A DNA stretch of 64,000 nt from Planctomycetota bacterium (GTDB lineage Bacteria; Planctomycetota; UBA1135; GCA-002686595): contig JABACD010000009.1 of NCBI GenBank assembly GCA_014237855.1, positions 62,001 to 126,000 on the forward strand, read 5' to 3'. A program made the position numbers and the translations under genes. The notes beneath the pieces were generated by a model. It worked only from the letters and a program-made list of their open reading frames with translations, was not told where the DNA came from and ran no database searches. Of this stretch, positions 43,481 through 51,734 are shown one piece after another (the stretch's first letter is position 1; the number at the start of each line of letters is the position of its first letter).

Positions 43481-44670
43481 CTGCGCTCGTCAGGGTCCTG
43501 CGGAGACGATCCAGGCTGCCCAAATACATAGAGACTGGAGTCGTTCGAACCAATGTAGATCCTACCTCCAACCACGGCGGGAGAAGAGATCAGAGCCTTA
43601 CCGATGTCATGGCTCCAGAGCTCCTTACCCGACTCGAGGTCGAGCATGTAGAGCCGGCCATCCCCCGAACCAAAGACCACCCGATCACCGCAAATGACCG
43701 GTGAGCCGTCGACCTTGCGGCCTGTTCGGAACTTCCAAAGAGGAGCTCCATCGGTCTTGGCGGCACAGTGCAGGTGCTTGTCGCGGCCGCCGAACACGAC
43801 TCGATCCTCGCCAATAGCTGGCGAGGAGAAGAAGGCGAAGCGAGAGCTGTCGTACTGCCAGATCTGCTCCCCCGTGGCGAGGTCCACGCAAACGAACTGA
43901 TTGCCATAGTGCCCAAAGTAGGCGCGACCAGCTTCAATCGCTGCAGAGCCGGCGATGTGACTCTCGGGGCCCAGCTCAATCGCCGCCAGTCGCTCGCCCG
44001 TGGTAACCGAGACAACATGCAGGACGGCGTCGCAGCCTCCAAAGCAGGTTCGCTCACCGTCGATGGCCGGTGTCCCGTTGACGTAGTTGTCGGTCCCGTA
44101 CTGCCAGAGTCGCTCACCGCTATCGGCATGAAATCCGTACAAGTTCGTGTCGTAGCTACCAACGACAACACAGAGCCCAGCCTCCGTCTGGAGGGAGTTC
44201 GCCGCTCCCAGGATCTTGTCTCCCGTCTCGTACTTCCAGCGCAGCTCTCCAGTCGTGGCGTCGACCGCGTAGAAGTAGAAGTCGTTGGAGCCAACGTAGA
44301 CCGTCTCTCCCACGACTGTCGGGGATGCCTCGATCATGTCCTCGGTGGCAAAGGCCCACAGTTCCCTGCCGCTCTGGGCATCGAGACAGTACAGCTTGCC
44401 ATCATCCGAGCCGAAGTAGACTCGCTGCCCAACCACCACCGGAGATGAGGTGATCGCGCCCCCCGCCTTGAAGGTCCAGAGTAGCTCGGGCTCTGCCGGT
44501 AGCTCGCCAGTAGCGACACCATGCAGGCCTGGTGTCCCACGAAAAATTGGCCAGGAAGCTTCGACCGCGGCGGGTGACTCGACCAGAACTTCGAGCTGCT
44601 CCCCGCTGCCGGTCTCCTCCGCCCCACATCCGGCCAGAGTGAGCGCAGCCAACAAGAGAGCGGCCCTCAC
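43477..44670 (-). CDS. PQQ-like beta-propeller lipoprotein
   Basis: A 397-residue lipoprotein. A GTG at 44670 starts a signal peptide with lipobox TLAGC (Cys15). The mature N-terminus has the W-P-x-F-R-G motif (WPIFRGTPGLHGVATG). The body holds seven or so very regular PQQ-like blades (LYCLDAQSGRELWAFATED, FYFYAVDATTGELRWKYETG, LYGFHADSGERLWQYGTD). Of the paralogues in the window it is the most regular, like a BamB-type scaffold. The GTGA overlap with the alcohol dehydrogenase stop indicates coupling. Possible role: outer-membrane-facing scaffold for the operon's product. Function is inferred. Confidence 0.86.
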   Translation of the reverse strand: MRAALLLAALTLAGCGAEETGSGEQLEVLVESPAAVEASWPIFRGTPGLHGVATGELPAEPELLWTFKAGGAITSSPVVVGQRVYFGSDDGKLYCLDAQSGRELWAFATEDMIEASPTVVGETVYVGSNDFYFYAVDATTGELRWKYETGDKILGAANSLQTEAGLCVVVGSYDTNLYGFHADSGERLWQYGTDNYVNGTPAIDGERTCFGGCDAVLHVVSVTTGERLAAIELGPESHIAGSAAIEAGRAYFGHYGNQFVCVDLATGEQIWQYDSSRFAFFSSPAIGEDRVVFGGRDKHLHCAAKTDGAPLWKFRTGRKVDGSPVICGDRVVFGSGDGRLYMLDLESGKELWSHDIGKALISSPAVVGGRIYIGSNDSSLYVFGQPGSSPQDPDERR

Positions 44671-45818
44671 GAGCTCGCCTCCCCCTGGTACAGCCGTTCA
44701 AAGAGCTGTTCGAAATCAGCCACATCAACCGGTCGGGGATTGAATTGAGCCGTCCACTGGGTCGCAGCCTCTCGTGCGAGATCCGCGCTTCGCGCCCTGC
44801 CCACTCCGCACTCGGCGCTTGCTCGCGGCAATCCAGAGAGATCAAGAAATCCCGAGAGTCGCTCGATCAGCCCTTCAACCCCATCGGCAATGCCGGAGGC
44901 CTGCGCCAGCCTCCGATAGGACTCTGCCACCTCATCGACTGCCGCGTTGAAGCGCACCACGTGAGGCAGCGCCATCGCAACGGCCTGTCCGTGGGCAACA
45001 CCGAAGTGCGCTGTCAGCGGATTGGCCATGGAGTGCGCCGCTCCCAGCATGGAATTCTCGATAGCTCGCCCGGCGAGTGCGGCAGCACGCAACATCGAGG
45101 AGCGCGCCTCCAGATCTGCCGGTTCACCGATCACCCCAGGAAAAGCATCTGCCGAGAGCGAGAACGACTCGAGAGCCAGCGCACTCGAGATCTCATTGCC
45201 CGCGCTCGTCACTGCAGACTCCACCGCGTGCCCGATAGCATCCAGGCCGGTGCAGGCTGTGACGAAAGGGGGCAGGGTCAAGGTCAGCGCAGCGTCAAGG
45301 ATCGCCACACGGGGCGCCAGCTGAGGGTCCCCGCAGGCCATCTTCCGGTGGGTCTGTGGCTCTGCGATCAGGGCAAAGCTCTGTACCTCGGTCCCTGTCC
45401 CTGCAGTCGTTGGAATCGCAATCAAGGGCAGCAGTGGCTCCCCGACCTGGCCCCGACCCTCGAAGCGAGCCAGCTCTCCGCCACAAGAGAGAAGCAAGTT
45501 CACTCCCTTGGCCACATCGATGCTGCTTCCGCCCCCCATTCCAATCAAGAGGTCCGGGGCATACTCCCGGGCAACAGCCAGGCAACTGGACACGTCCTCG
45601 GTGGTCGGGTTCTCCCTTACCTGGTCAAACCGACCGACCTCCACTCCCGCATCACACAGGTACCGCTCTGCGCGCGAGATGTGTCCCGTTGCCACAAGAC
45701 CCGGGTCGGTCACCACGAGAGCGCGGCGGCCCAGCTCCGCGGCCATCTCCCCCAGCTGTTCGAGTGTTCCTCCACCCTCGACGACCCTGGTGACTGTGGT
45801 CGGATCCGCAGTGGACAT
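44667..45818 (-). CDS. Iron-containing (group III) alcohol dehydrogenase
   Basis: A 383-residue cytosolic NAD(P)-dependent alcohol dehydrogenase. The NAD loop GMGGGSSIDVAKG is typical of the family (GGGS-x-D-x-AK). All four metal ligands are present: Asp and His in TGLDAIGHAVE, and the two later His in GAAHSMANPL and FGVAHGQAVA. It should reduce an aldehyde to alcohol or the reverse. The ATG at 45818 is chosen because it gives the family's usual N-terminus and follows the aldehyde dehydrogenase by 19 bp; the frame is open to 45947. Substrate not deducible, but the two upstream enzymes point to an acyl-derived aldehyde. Confidence 0.9.
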   Translation of the reverse strand: MSTADPTTVTRVVEGGGTLEQLGEMAAELGRRALVVTDPGLVATGHISRAERYLCDAGVEVGRFDQVRENPTTEDVSSCLAVAREYAPDLLIGMGGGSSIDVAKGVNLLLSCGGELARFEGRGQVGEPLLPLIAIPTTAGTGTEVQSFALIAEPQTHRKMACGDPQLAPRVAILDAALTLTLPPFVTACTGLDAIGHAVESAVTSAGNEISSALALESFSLSADAFPGVIGEPADLEARSSMLRAAALAGRAIENSMLGAAHSMANPLTAHFGVAHGQAVAMALPHVVRFNAAVDEVAESYRRLAQASGIADGVEGLIERLSGFLDLSGLPRASAECGVGRARSADLAREAATQWTAQFNPRPVDVADFEQLFERLYQGEASS

Positions 45819-45837
45819 GACTTCAGTCCCCCCTGGC

Positions 45838-47298
45838 TTAGTTCCAGGACGAGGCGCGTTGTAGCGCTCGCCGTGTGTAAAGGAACTCGAAGAGGTTTCC
45901 CTCGTGAGGTTGGTCCCACTCGACCTGGGTGGTGGGAATCGGGCCAATGTTCAGCCGGTGAATCTGGCTGGAGCGGCCAAGCTGACTGACCAGCTCGGGA
46001 TCACGAGTGATCGCACTGACCACCAAGCTCTCGCCCAGCGCCTCGAGCATGCCATCGATCGGCACCTCCACCACACTCGTGAAGGGGAACATGTACTCGG
46101 TTCTGGCCAGGGCATGGTCGAGACTCTCGCAGCGGATCACCGTGGGAAGCAGATAGCTGGCTCCCTCGAACTGGCGTAGGCGGCCGCCTCCCCGCAGGCC
46201 CGCCGTCAGGTCCACTGCGCCGGCTTGCTCGAGTCCGGCCGTGATTCCTGCATCCATCATCTCGGCAAGAGCCGGATTGGCAAAAGCTGCCAACCGGGCA
46301 TCATCACCGGTGTGCTGGGCTGGTTCGATCTCGACCAGGCGCTCCGCCAGAGCGGCGGCAATCTCGTCGGCGTGAGACGGCACGAGGATTGTGGAGGCGT
46401 TGATGCAGCTACGACCACTATTGCCCGCCACGGAGGTCACCAGGACCTCCAGGTACTCCTCCCAGTTCGCGATCTCGTCTGCACCGAAGATGACCTTGCT
46501 GCGGCCTGGCCCGTGGACCTCGATCGCAGCATTGTTCACGTAGGGGGCCGTGGTCCGTGCATCTCCAAAGAGCAGCGACCGTCCGCACGACTCGAGCACG
46601 GTAGCCCCGCCCTCGTGATCGGTGGGGTACAGGCTGAAGGCCTCCTCGGGAATCCCCGCCGCCATCAGGGCCCGGGCAATGCGTAGAGCCGTCCAGGGCT
46701 CCTCTCGACCGGGCTTGAGCACAACGGGTGTCTTGAGCGCGATGGCAGGCACCCACAGGGAGTGAACCCCCGGGGAGTTGCTCGGGAGCACGGCGCCGAG
46801 CGCATCGGCGTTGGGGGTGTACCAGACTGGCACGTCCCCATGCTTGCCCGTACCACCATCGAGCACATCCAGTTCCATTCCCCGCATCAAGCCCTTCAAG
46901 ATGCGGGGCATGTTCTCCATCACCGACGCGACCTTGAGCATGTTCGCGCGACAGAGTGTGTGAGGCAGACCGCTGGTTGCGCTGAGGCTCTCGACGTAGT
47001 CGGCGGGCCCCTGGCTCCCCCCACCCGTCTCGGCCGCTCCAAGTGGTAGCTCCTCCTCCATGAAGATCGACGCAGCTCTTTGGCAGGCTTCCACCAGCTC
47101 CGCCACAGGCCGCTCACGTAGGAGTGAGGCTCGCCTGGCTGCCTTCTTCATGTCGCGCCGGATGATGCCAGCGTTTGCCTGACTGACCGTGGCCACCGGC
47201 GTGCCCCCGCTCTCGCGGTGACTGAACAGCTCAATCGTGTCGAGGCTCACGTACTCGCGGCCGCCTCGTAGGACCGGAATGTGGGGCACCTCGGCCAT
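45838..47298 (-). CDS. Aldehyde dehydrogenase-family enzyme, possible acyl reductase
   Basis: A 486-residue ALDH-fold enzyme. The catalytic Cys is Cys298 in NSGRSCINAST. The NAD-binding region includes VPAIALKTPVVLKPGREEPW. The Cys context (SGRSCIN rather than GQ-C-TA) is unusual and is closer to acyl-reducing branches than to classical detoxifying ALDHs; I cannot confirm LuxC kinship. Its start at 47298 is 2 bp after the stop of the LuxE-like gene. Together with the LuxE-like ligase and the alcohol dehydrogenase it would allow acid to acyl intermediate to aldehyde to alcohol. Reverse flow (aldehyde oxidation) is equally possible. Confidence 0.85.
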   Translation of the reverse strand: MAEVPHIPVLRGGREYVSLDTIELFSHRESGGTPVATVSQANAGIIRRDMKKAARRASLLRERPVAELVEACQRAASIFMEEELPLGAAETGGGSQGPADYVESLSATSGLPHTLCRANMLKVASVMENMPRILKGLMRGMELDVLDGGTGKHGDVPVWYTPNADALGAVLPSNSPGVHSLWVPAIALKTPVVLKPGREEPWTALRIARALMAAGIPEEAFSLYPTDHEGGATVLESCGRSLLFGDARTTAPYVNNAAIEVHGPGRSKVIFGADEIANWEEYLEVLVTSVAGNSGRSCINASTILVPSHADEIAAALAERLVEIEPAQHTGDDARLAAFANPALAEMMDAGITAGLEQAGAVDLTAGLRGGGRLRQFEGASYLLPTVIRCESLDHALARTEYMFPFTSVVEVPIDGMLEALGESLVVSAITRDPELVSQLGRSSQIHRLNIGPIPTTQVEWDQPHEGNLFEFLYTRRALQRASSWN

Positions 47299-47300
47299 GG

Positions 47301-48368
47301 TTAGTAGACGCCCTCGATGATCTTGTGCTCGCTGGCACCGAAGGGGCGCACTTCGCCAACGCCATCCCAAGGATGATCCGCGGTCGGCTCGCAACGGCGG
47401 GCCTCATCGCGCTCCAGGAAGCGCGGCATGAAGAACTCCCTGGTGAGCGTGGTCAGCTCCACTCGACCCCACTCCCCATGGTTCACCAGCTCGTCAGGCC
47501 TCTTTGGATTGGTCACTCGCAGAACAGCACGCGGCTGCGGAGCGTAGTAGGTGATCGCGTAGCCATCCTCCTTGGAGAGCGGGCGACTCGCCGCCAGCCC
47601 CATCAGGGTGTTGCCATAGGTCGGGTGAAAGGCCACCTCCTCTTCCAGGACCTCTTCAATCAGGAATCGTACGGTCTGGGGTGACATCTCCGTGCCACCG
47701 CAGAAGACTCCCTTGATGCCCGCATCAGGGATCGAGATGTGCTCGCCAAGCTTCTCGAGCAGCCGCGGCGTCGTGAACAACACGTCCACGTCCCGGTGCT
47801 TGATGATCGAGAGGGCTTGATCGATCACGTGCTCCATGTAGGCCTTGGCCTGATCACCCTGACCAGCCCTGAGCAGCTTCTTGACCCAGCGAGGGTCGAG
47901 GTCGACGAAGTAGCAGGAAGATCCCCTGAAGTTCGCCAGGTGCTCGATCGCCAGACGCAGCCTGCGCGGCCCCGTAGGACCGATCATCAACCAGTAACCA
48001 CCGGGGGGAAAGCTGGCATCACTGAGAGTCGCGGAGAAGGCCTCGTAGTCCTCCTTGTAGTCATCCCATCCGATGCGCTGCTTGGGCATCCCCGTCGTCC
48101 CGCCCGTCTCAAAGATGTTGAACGGTCGATCCGCGAATGCCCGTGGACGCCAGTACTCGTGGGACTCGGTCCGTAGTCGTTCGCCATCAAAGTTCCCGAA
48201 GCATTCGACCAGGTCCGCAAAGCCCCCGATCGATCCAGCTGCATCGCCCCCTCGCTCACTGGCCCAGTCCAGCCAGACTGGCGTGCCAGTCTCCGGCGAC
48301 ATGTGCCACTGAACAATCTCCCGAACATGGGCATCCAGAGCTTCGCAGGCTGCTTCGATGGAACTCAT
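47301..48368 (-). CDS. LuxE-like acyl-activating (AMP-forming) enzyme
   Basis: A 355-residue member of the ANL adenylating superfamily, related in size and layout to LuxE acyl-protein synthetases and phenylacetate-CoA ligase-like proteins. The phosphate-binding loop is FETGGTTGMPKQR; the adenosine-binding region has GVFCGGTEMSPQT and the following FHPTYGNTLMG. It is much shorter than a full acyl-CoA ligase (over 430) and lacks the C-terminal mobile domain, which fits LuxE-type enzymes that pass the acyl group to a partner. The partner would be the aldehyde dehydrogenase 2 bp downstream. The acyl chain is unknown. Confidence 0.83.
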   Translation of the reverse strand: MSSIEAACEALDAHVREIVQWHMSPETGTPVWLDWASERGGDAAGSIGGFADLVECFGNFDGERLRTESHEYWRPRAFADRPFNIFETGGTTGMPKQRIGWDDYKEDYEAFSATLSDASFPPGGYWLMIGPTGPRRLRLAIEHLANFRGSSCYFVDLDPRWVKKLLRAGQGDQAKAYMEHVIDQALSIIKHRDVDVLFTTPRLLEKLGEHISIPDAGIKGVFCGGTEMSPQTVRFLIEEVLEEEVAFHPTYGNTLMGLAASRPLSKEDGYAITYYAPQPRAVLRVTNPKRPDELVNHGEWGRVELTTLTREFFMPRFLERDEARRCEPTADHPWDGVGEVRPFGASEHKIIEGVY

Positions 48369-48375
48369 TGGGGAC

Positions 48376-49947
48376 TCATCGTGTACGCGGGATCATGAAG
48401 GAATCCACATGGTCCTTCGGAGGCGGGTTCGTCAGGAGGCTGACCAGAATCAGGGCCAGCGCGGAAGCGGCGAAGATGAGGGTCACGGGCATCATACCTC
48501 CCACGAGATAGTCTCCCTCGAGCTCTATCCCATTCATCGCGGGCTCGATCAAGCCGCGGTAGAAGAGGTAGGTCCACGAGGTGATCATCACGAGGATCGA
48601 GGCGTAGGCACCTGCCTTGGTCGCCCGCCGCCAGTAGACCGCAGCGCAAACCAGAGGGAAGAGGCTGGCGAATCCACTGAAGCACCAGACTGCCAGATCG
48701 AAGATCTTCGGAGGCTGAAGCAAGGAGAGGCCGTAGGTCACCGCAACGATGGCCACGATGAAGCTGCGCCCCATCCAGAGCTTCTGCCGGTCCGTGAAGC
48801 TGTCCTTCCCCCGAATCTGCAGCACGATGTCATGCGTGAACATGGTTCCCAGGCAGACGAACTGCGAGTCCAGGGACGACATGATCGCCGCCAGGATGCC
48901 CGCGGTCAGCAAGCCAGTCAGGTAGGGATCCTTCAGGAGCGAGCCGACCATCTTCGGCAGGATCGCATTGGGATTTCCGCCAGGCGCCTCCATCCCCATG
49001 CCTGCGGCCCAGATGCCGATGAGAATACAAGGAACCCAGACGATCATGATGAAGATCGGATGGGCCACCGCAGTCAGGCGAAAGCTCTTGGCACTTCGCG
49101 CTGTCAGCCAGTGCTGGAAGAGGTGTGGAAACATCCCCACCGAGAGTGGGACAAGCCCGTAGGTCAGGAACTGCAGCTTGCCGATGCGCTCTCGGCCGAC
49201 GAGATCTGGAGTGTTCGCCAGGACCTGCTCACTGGCAGCCGATGCGCCACCGAGGGCATCCGAGATCAGGACGAAGGCAATCACACCGGTGATCATGAAG
49301 ACCACTGTCTGAAAGGCATTTGCCCAGGCCGCTGCGCGCAGACCTCCCGTGAAGATGTAGAAGAGCACCACGCAGCAAACCACCAGCCCCGTCACCCAGG
49401 GAGGTACGGCACCAGCAAACAAGACCTTGCCCGAGGGCAAGGCAGTGCCAGCGAAGGTATCGGGGAACATGCCCTGGGTCACGCCACGCACCACTGCTCC
49501 TGCCCCCAGAATTCCAATCAAGAGGTAAGGGATCACGAGCCCTACCAGGATCGGGAAGAGCAGGAATCCCAGGTTCACTGACTGGAAGCGCGCACGGAAG
49601 AACTGGATCTGGGTGCTGAAGTCAAAGCGCTTGCCGATAGCCCAGAGCCGAATCCCGATCGTGAAGAACACCAGGGAGTGCACGATGGCCGAGGATGAGG
49701 CCATCAATCCGTAGACCCCGGCGCCCAGCTCATAGGCCTTGCCGGTCGAGCCGACCAGCGCAAAGGCTGTCATCGTCGTCCCGAAGACACTCATCAAGAG
49801 CAGCACCGGACCGATCGATCGACCTGCAAGGAAGTAGTCGTTACTCGTACCCCGGAACAGGAAACTCGTGAAGCAACCCAGGCCGATCAGAGCGCCAAGG
49901 TAGACAAGCACGACATAGAGAGGGGTCAGGTCGGCGGACTCAGGCAT
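48376..49947 (-). CDS. Sodium:solute symporter (SSS family)
   Basis: A 523-residue secondary transporter with about 13 TM helices. The N-terminus (YLGALIGLGCFTSFLFRG, then DYFLAGRSIGP) has the SSS pattern D-Y-F-L-A-G-R. Helix TM6-7 region has GGLRAAAWANAFQT and later HLFQHWLTARSAKSFR, both typical of the monocarboxylate/pantothenate-like branch. It should move a carboxylate or similar solute with Na+. It overlaps a DUF3311 gene by 8 bp, a pairing common for SSS carboxylate permeases. It lies 7 bp upstream of the LuxE-like gene, so it may supply that enzyme's substrate. Confidence 0.88.
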   Translation of the reverse strand: MPESADLTPLYVVLVYLGALIGLGCFTSFLFRGTSNDYFLAGRSIGPVLLLMSVFGTTMTAFALVGSTGKAYELGAGVYGLMASSSAIVHSLVFFTIGIRLWAIGKRFDFSTQIQFFRARFQSVNLGFLLFPILVGLVIPYLLIGILGAGAVVRGVTQGMFPDTFAGTALPSGKVLFAGAVPPWVTGLVVCCVVLFYIFTGGLRAAAWANAFQTVVFMITGVIAFVLISDALGGASAASEQVLANTPDLVGRERIGKLQFLTYGLVPLSVGMFPHLFQHWLTARSAKSFRLTAVAHPIFIMIVWVPCILIGIWAAGMGMEAPGGNPNAILPKMVGSLLKDPYLTGLLTAGILAAIMSSLDSQFVCLGTMFTHDIVLQIRGKDSFTDRQKLWMGRSFIVAIVAVTYGLSLLQPPKIFDLAVWCFSGFASLFPLVCAAVYWRRATKAGAYASILVMITSWTYLFYRGLIEPAMNGIELEGDYLVGGMMPVTLIFAASALALILVSLLTNPPPKDHVDSFMIPRTR

Positions 49948-50191
49948 TCGTGCCCCCCTCTCGATCTGATCCCGGACCCTCGTCGGCCCACTCCTCTATT
50001 CCTCCTGGCCAGTCGAAGCGCACCACCAACGCCCAGGCAATCGCCGCGAGAATCGAGATTCCTGCGTGATAGGCCAGCGCCCAGGGGATGAATCCAAACA
50101 CAAGGGTGTCGTCATCCCAGGCCCAGAGGTCGGTGTGGAGGACCCCAGCAGCGACCACGACGCCCCAGGCAATTCTTGCCGGTGTGCTCAT
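49940..50191 (-). CDS. DUF3311 small membrane protein
   Basis: An 83-residue protein with two TM helices (ARIAWGVVVAAGVLHTDL and FIPWALAYHAGISILAAIAW) and a short acidic tail. DUF3311 proteins are small partners of SSS symporters. The ATG at 50191 is preferred over a longer frame to 50272 because it gives the family size and a 7-bp gap from the upstream gene. It overlaps the symporter start by 8 bp. Confidence 0.8.
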   Translation of the reverse strand: MSTPARIAWGVVVAAGVLHTDLWAWDDDTLVFGFIPWALAYHAGISILAAIAWALVVRFDWPGGIEEWADEGPGSDREGGTNA

Positions 50192-50198
50192 CGAGTGA

Positions 50199-51734
50199 TC
50201 ACTGCTCGCTCTCTGTAGCGACCGCGAACAGATGTGTATGAGTTGCCACGTAGAGCACGCCGTTGGCTGCAATTGCTGACGAGTAGATTGGTGAGATCAT
50301 GTCGATCTCGACCATCGCGTCTTCGTCGTACTCCTTGCCAGCCTTCAAGACGGTCATGAAGCCGTCTTCGTTGCCAATGTAGATCTTGCCATCAGCCAGC
50401 AGCGGCGATGACCAGATGTGCCCCTTGGTGTCGTGTACCCAGTACTCTTCACCGGTCTTGGCATCGAGGCAGTAGACGAATCCGGAGAAGTCCGCTGCAT
50501 AGAGCAAGCCATCTCCCGCAGCCATGGTCGACATCGAGCGATTGATCTTGCGGTAGGACCAGACCTCTTTACCGGCAGGGTCGATGCAGGTCAGGTTTCC
50601 GATTCCTTCGCCGTGCTCGGGGTCCTGGCCGATGACGGTGTAGACCAATCCATCGTAGGTGATCGGTGTACCCAGGATCTCGCTGGGGCCGTAGCGATCC
50701 GTGTAGGGGATCAGCTTGCCATCCTTCTCGCGATACTCGGCCGGGTTGCAGTCGTAGCGCCAGACCTCGTCCAGGACATCCCAGCCATCCTCCCCCTCCA
50801 CCGGTACTGTCGAGAAGGCGTAGCACACCCCATCTGGCCCGCCAAAGATCCCCAGGGCGACCTCGTCGGTCCTCAGGAAGGCCGGCGAGGACCAGTTCGA
50901 GTGGAAGATCCGCTTGGAGAGCCCGGAGGCTTCCTCGGCCAGCAGCTCGCCAGTCTTCTTGTCCACCAGGATCAAGCTGGGAGCGTTGGGGGCCGGGGTC
51001 TCGACATGGCCGTAGTCAACACCATTCGAGGAGGTCACCCAGAGCTGGTCTCCTGCGATCAGGACTGAGCTCGTCGTGATGTTGTGTGGGAAGACCCCGC
51101 ACTCATCGATCATGTTCAGGATCCAGATGATGTCCGCATCTGTCTTCTCGAGGGCGATGGGCTCCTTTCCGGGCCCCGCCTGATACTGAGCTTCATCCTT
51201 GTAGGGACCATCATTACCGTCGGCGAGCCCGTTGACATCGAGGCAAATCACCTCACAGCGATTGGTCACCAGGTAGACCCGATCCCCTTCGACGGAGGGT
51301 GAGGAGCAGATGCCCAGGTACTCCCAGTCGCTGACCTTGCCAGTCCCCAGCTTGGGCACGTTGAGTTCCCAGATGAACTCCCCCGTCTTCTCATCGAGGC
51401 AGTAGACCACGCAACGGTCACCCTTGAAGCGATCACCACGCGGGCTGTCGTTGTTGGTCCCCACGAAGATCTTGCCGCCCGAGACCGTCGGATTGCCGTA
51501 GCTCTGCGATCCGAGCTTCGCCACCCACCTGACGTTCTTGGTCGTCGACATGTCGATCTCATCACTGGAGCCCTTGAACTCACCGGCCTCAAAGACCGCC
51601 GGCAGCCCTGTCTCGCCGCTGGACATGTTGCGTGTCTCGTCGTGGCCCCACATGGGCCAGTCTCCTTGGGCGACCACCTGCCCCGTTAGGACGCAGAGAA
51701 CCGGCAAGAGAATCAATCGGCGAAAACTACTCAT
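50199..51734 (-). CDS. Secreted PQQ-like beta-propeller protein
   Basis: A 511-residue exported protein with signal peptide (LILLPVLCVLTGQVVAQ). The N-terminal motif is WPMWGHDETRNMSSGETG, a variant lacking the R-G-P of its paralogues. Blades include YCLDEKTGEFIWELNV, YCLDAKTGEEYWVHDTKG and CIDPAGKEVWSYRKI. It is longer than the 400-450 residue paralogues because of inserted loops. Translation overlaps the upstream PQQ-like gene by 8 bp. No quinone-binding residues can be identified; probable scaffold or binding function. Confidence 0.85.
   Translation of the reverse strand: MSSFRRLILLPVLCVLTGQVVAQGDWPMWGHDETRNMSSGETGLPAVFEAGEFKGSSDEIDMSTTKNVRWVAKLGSQSYGNPTVSGGKIFVGTNNDSPRGDRFKGDRCVVYCLDEKTGEFIWELNVPKLGTGKVSDWEYLGICSSPSVEGDRVYLVTNRCEVICLDVNGLADGNDGPYKDEAQYQAGPGKEPIALEKTDADIIWILNMIDECGVFPHNITTSSVLIAGDQLWVTSSNGVDYGHVETPAPNAPSLILVDKKTGELLAEEASGLSKRIFHSNWSSPAFLRTDEVALGIFGGPDGVCYAFSTVPVEGEDGWDVLDEVWRYDCNPAEYREKDGKLIPYTDRYGPSEILGTPITYDGLVYTVIGQDPEHGEGIGNLTCIDPAGKEVWSYRKINRSMSTMAAGDGLLYAADFSGFVYCLDAKTGEEYWVHDTKGHIWSSPLLADGKIYIGNEDGFMTVLKAGKEYDEDAMVEIDMISPIYSSAIAANGVLYVATHTHLFAVATESEQ

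Noticed and set aside
42287..43531. 414-residue plus-strand ORF
   Set aside because: Antisense to the HemN-like gene; its composition mirrors the other strand.
44745..45989. 414-residue plus-strand ORF
   Set aside because: Antisense to the alcohol dehydrogenase, which has all metal ligands.
48358..49581. 407-residue plus-strand ORF rich in His, Asp and Gln
   Set aside because: Antisense to the sodium/solute symporter; the odd composition comes from reading hydrophobic codons backwards.
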